A stretch of DNA of 50,446 nucleotides, taken from contig DHVS01000012.1 in NCBI GenBank assembly GCA_002412795.1, positions 1 through 50,446 of the forward strand, given 5' to 3'. This document shows, piece by piece, positions 49,202 to 50,446 of the stretch (the first letter of the stretch is position 1; each line of letters begins with the position of its first letter). The stretch is from a bacterium UBP2_UBA5202 (GTDB lineage Bacteria > Edwardsbacteria > AC1 > EtOH8). The notes under the pieces are model-generated. The model had not been told where the DNA came from. It searched no databases and was given only the letters and a program-made list of their open reading frames with translations. A program made the translations under genes and the position numbers.

Positions 49202-50160
49202 ATTATCCCTTTTTGTTTCAGGTTGGAAAGCACCTCGGCCACGGCCTGGCCCCGGCCCATGGTGTAGAAGTGGAGGCAGGGGACCTTCTGTTCATACAAC
49301 CCGGCGCAGAGTCCGGTGGCGAAATCCACTCCGGCCTGGCGGGCGGCGCCCGGGTCCTTGGCGCCCAAGATTCTCTCCACTAGTCCCTGGGGCAGGTTGA
49401 CGTGGAAGTCTCTTGGTATGGCCGTCAATTGGCGGAGGCTGGTGATGACCTTGATGCCGGGGATGATGGGAACGTCGATGCCCTCGGCCCGCACCCGGTC
49501 CACATAGTTCTTGAATATTTCGGCGGAAAAGACCATTTGGGTGATGATGTAGCCGGCCCCGGCGGCGATCTTCTCCTTCAAGTGCTTGATGTCCTCGTCC
49601 AGGTTGGGGGCCTCGTAGTGCTTTTCGGGATAACCGGCCACCCCCACGCAGAAGTTGGTGGGATCGGCCACGTCCAGCTCCTCCAGGTATTTCCCCTTGT
49701 TCAGGTTGGAAGCCTGCTCCACCAGCTCCGAGGCGTAGCGGTGGCCGTCCTTCTCCGGCTCGAACTCGCCGAAGCCCGGCGGGGGATCGCCCCGCAGCGC
49801 GAACAGGTTGGTAAAGCCAAGATAGTGAAAGTCTATCAGGGCGTCCTCGGTCTCGTACTTGTTGAACCCGCCGCAGATCAGGTGGGGCACGGTCTCGATC
49901 TGGTACTTGTTGGCCAGGGCCGCGCAGATGCCCACGGTGCCGGGTTTCTTGCGGCGGGGGATCTTCTTTATGACCTCGTCCACCTCCTCGTAGACTATGC
50001 TCTGCTGGTGGTAGGTGACGTTGATGAAGGAGGGGTCGTATGGTTTAAGCAGGTCCACCGCCTGGTAGATGCTCTGGATGCTGTGGCCCTTTTCGGGCGG
50101 GGTGATCTCCAGGGAGACCAGGGTCTTTTTGCGGTTCTGGAGGTATTCGGTGATGTGCAT
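49198..50160 (-). CDS. metF: 5,10-methylene-tetrahydrofolate reductase
   Basis: 320-aa flavoprotein reducing methylene- to methyl-tetrahydrofolate, the methyl donor for the MetH next door. The ATG at 50158-50160 starts the conserved MHITEYLQNRKKTLVSLEIT region; an in-frame extension upstream adds 66 unconserved residues. Family landmarks are SLEITPPEKG (catalytic Glu region), NVTYHQQ, LFALRGDPPPG, GAGYIITQMVF and PGIKVITS. Its stop overlaps the metH start by four bases, so the two are translationally coupled. A GGGAG sequence about 12 bases upstream is the likely ribosome site. Confidence 0.93.
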   Translation of the reverse strand: MHITEYLQNRKKTLVSLEITPPEKGHSIQSIYQAVDLLKPYDPSFINVTYHQQSIVYEEVDEVIKKIPRRKKPGTVGICAALANKYQIETVPHLICGGFNKYETEDALIDFHYLGFTNLFALRGDPPPGFGEFEPEKDGHRYASELVEQASNLNKGKYLEELDVADPTNFCVGVAGYPEKHYEAPNLDEDIKHLKEKIAAGAGYIITQMVFSAEIFKNYVDRVRAEGIDVPIIPGIKVITSLRQLTAIPRDFHVNLPQGLVERILGAKDPGAARQAGVDFATGLCAGLYEQKVPCLHFYTMGRGQAVAEVLSNLKQKGII

Positions 50161-50326
50161 TGTTTTGGATGAGCTCCCAAGTGGTTTTAGGGGATGATTC
50201 TGTCCCCGCCTGGCCTCGATACAGCCGGACATTGAGTAGTGTAAACGTATCGAAATGCCGGCCACTCGGCCAACGGCGGGGTAACCAGATAAAGGCGGAA
50301 ACCAGCAATGCCGCGTAACTACTAAT
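50161..50326 (-). other. leader of the metF-metH operon
   Basis: About 160 bases between promoter and metF start. It contains GCCGG, GGCC and GGCGGGG blocks able to form hairpins. No SAM, cobalamin or tetrahydrofolate riboswitch consensus was recognised. Confidence 0.4.
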
Positions 50327-50354
50327 AATATAATATAGCTTTCGGCTATGTCAA
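50327..50354 (-). promoter_or_regulatory. promoter of the metF-metH operon
   Basis: On the - strand, TTGACA (50354-50349), 16-base spacer and TATATT (50332-50327). The -35 is perfect. Confidence 0.6.
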
Positions 50355-50405
50355 GCATAAAATGGGCTTGGGGGCGGTATTTTTGGGTTATCGGTAAATA
50401 TGCTT

Positions 50406-50446
50406 AAACTCAACCCCTATCCTTCCCCTTCTTATATGGTAACGGG
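50406..50446 (-). repeat. dispersed repeat, GGGGTTGAGTTT end, copy 3 (cut by the window)
   Basis: The - strand reads AAGAAGGGGAAGGAT then AGGGGTTGAGTTT, close to the right end of copy 1 (13645-13672). The left end lies outside the window. Confidence 0.6.

Noticed and set aside
49402..50172. 256-codon + strand open frame opposite metF
   Set aside because: Shadow of metF; residue composition is typical of a reversed GC-rich gene.
50161..50326. SAM, cobalamin or tetrahydrofolate riboswitch before metF-metH
   Set aside because: Looked for because of the pathway, but none of the conserved core sequences could be found.
50161..50358. 66-residue N-terminal extension of MetF
   Set aside because: The added sequence is unlike any MetF and covers the leader and promoter; the family start is at 50160.

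Overview
The window looks like a chromosome segment of an anaerobic, two-membrane bacterium. Heptose-type LPS genes and a lipoprotein indicate an outer membrane. A complete class III (oxygen-sensitive) ribonucleotide reductase island indicates anaerobic growth. The secretion genes are of type IX kind (PorU- and PorV-like), as in the FCB superphylum. The DNA is GC-rich, promoters resemble ordinary sigma70 (several TTGACA-17-TATAAT-like pairs) and Shine-Dalgarno sites are mostly strong. That argues against a typical Bacteroidota member and for an uncultured FCB-related lineage (WOR-3/TA06/Edwardsbacteria-like). This placement is inference.

Region 1 (1-31283) is a secretome block on the + strand. 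Seven large exported proteins end in an FlgD-Ig-like C-terminal domain that probably acts as the type IX sorting signal: a gingipain-type C25 protease, an M14 zinc carboxypeptidase, two multidomain beta-sandwich proteins, a subtilisin, a kelch/carboxypeptidase-regulatory protein and a BNR-like repeat protein. A membrane GT-C/TPR protein sits among them. The block ends with a PorU-like C25 sortase, which also carries the C-terminal domain, and a PorV-like outer-membrane barrel. The machinery pair is transcribed with the BNR-like cargo behind a structured leader containing an intrinsic-terminator hairpin.

Region 2 (31340-40358) is housekeeping and envelope biosynthesis: tyrS, gmhB, two paralogous LPS-core GT2 enzymes, a GT9 heptosyltransferase, an endonuclease III-like glycosylase, a lipoprotein and dinB, all tightly packed or overlapping. 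An AT-rich orphan gene and a GT4 glycosyltransferase follow.

Region 3 (40359-45816) is the anaerobic ribonucleotide reductase island: nrdR with a probable self-regulatory NrdR box, nrdD, a 95-residue protein, a CxxC redoxin and nrdG. The nrdD product ends immediately after its zinc-binding cysteines and has no glycyl-radical motif. The motif (RVTGYF and its conserved tail) is instead on the 95-residue protein encoded 282 bases downstream. This apparent split class III reductase is the most striking observation here.

Region 4 (45836-50446, - strand) is an overlapping metF-metH operon for methyl-tetrahydrofolate formation and cobalamin-dependent methionine synthesis. It is separated from the nrd island by a bidirectional terminator.

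Intergenic spaces are full of small dispersed repeats, many with inverted symmetry, and some have entered coding sequence in frame. No rRNA, tRNA, CRISPR array, prophage or transposase was seen.
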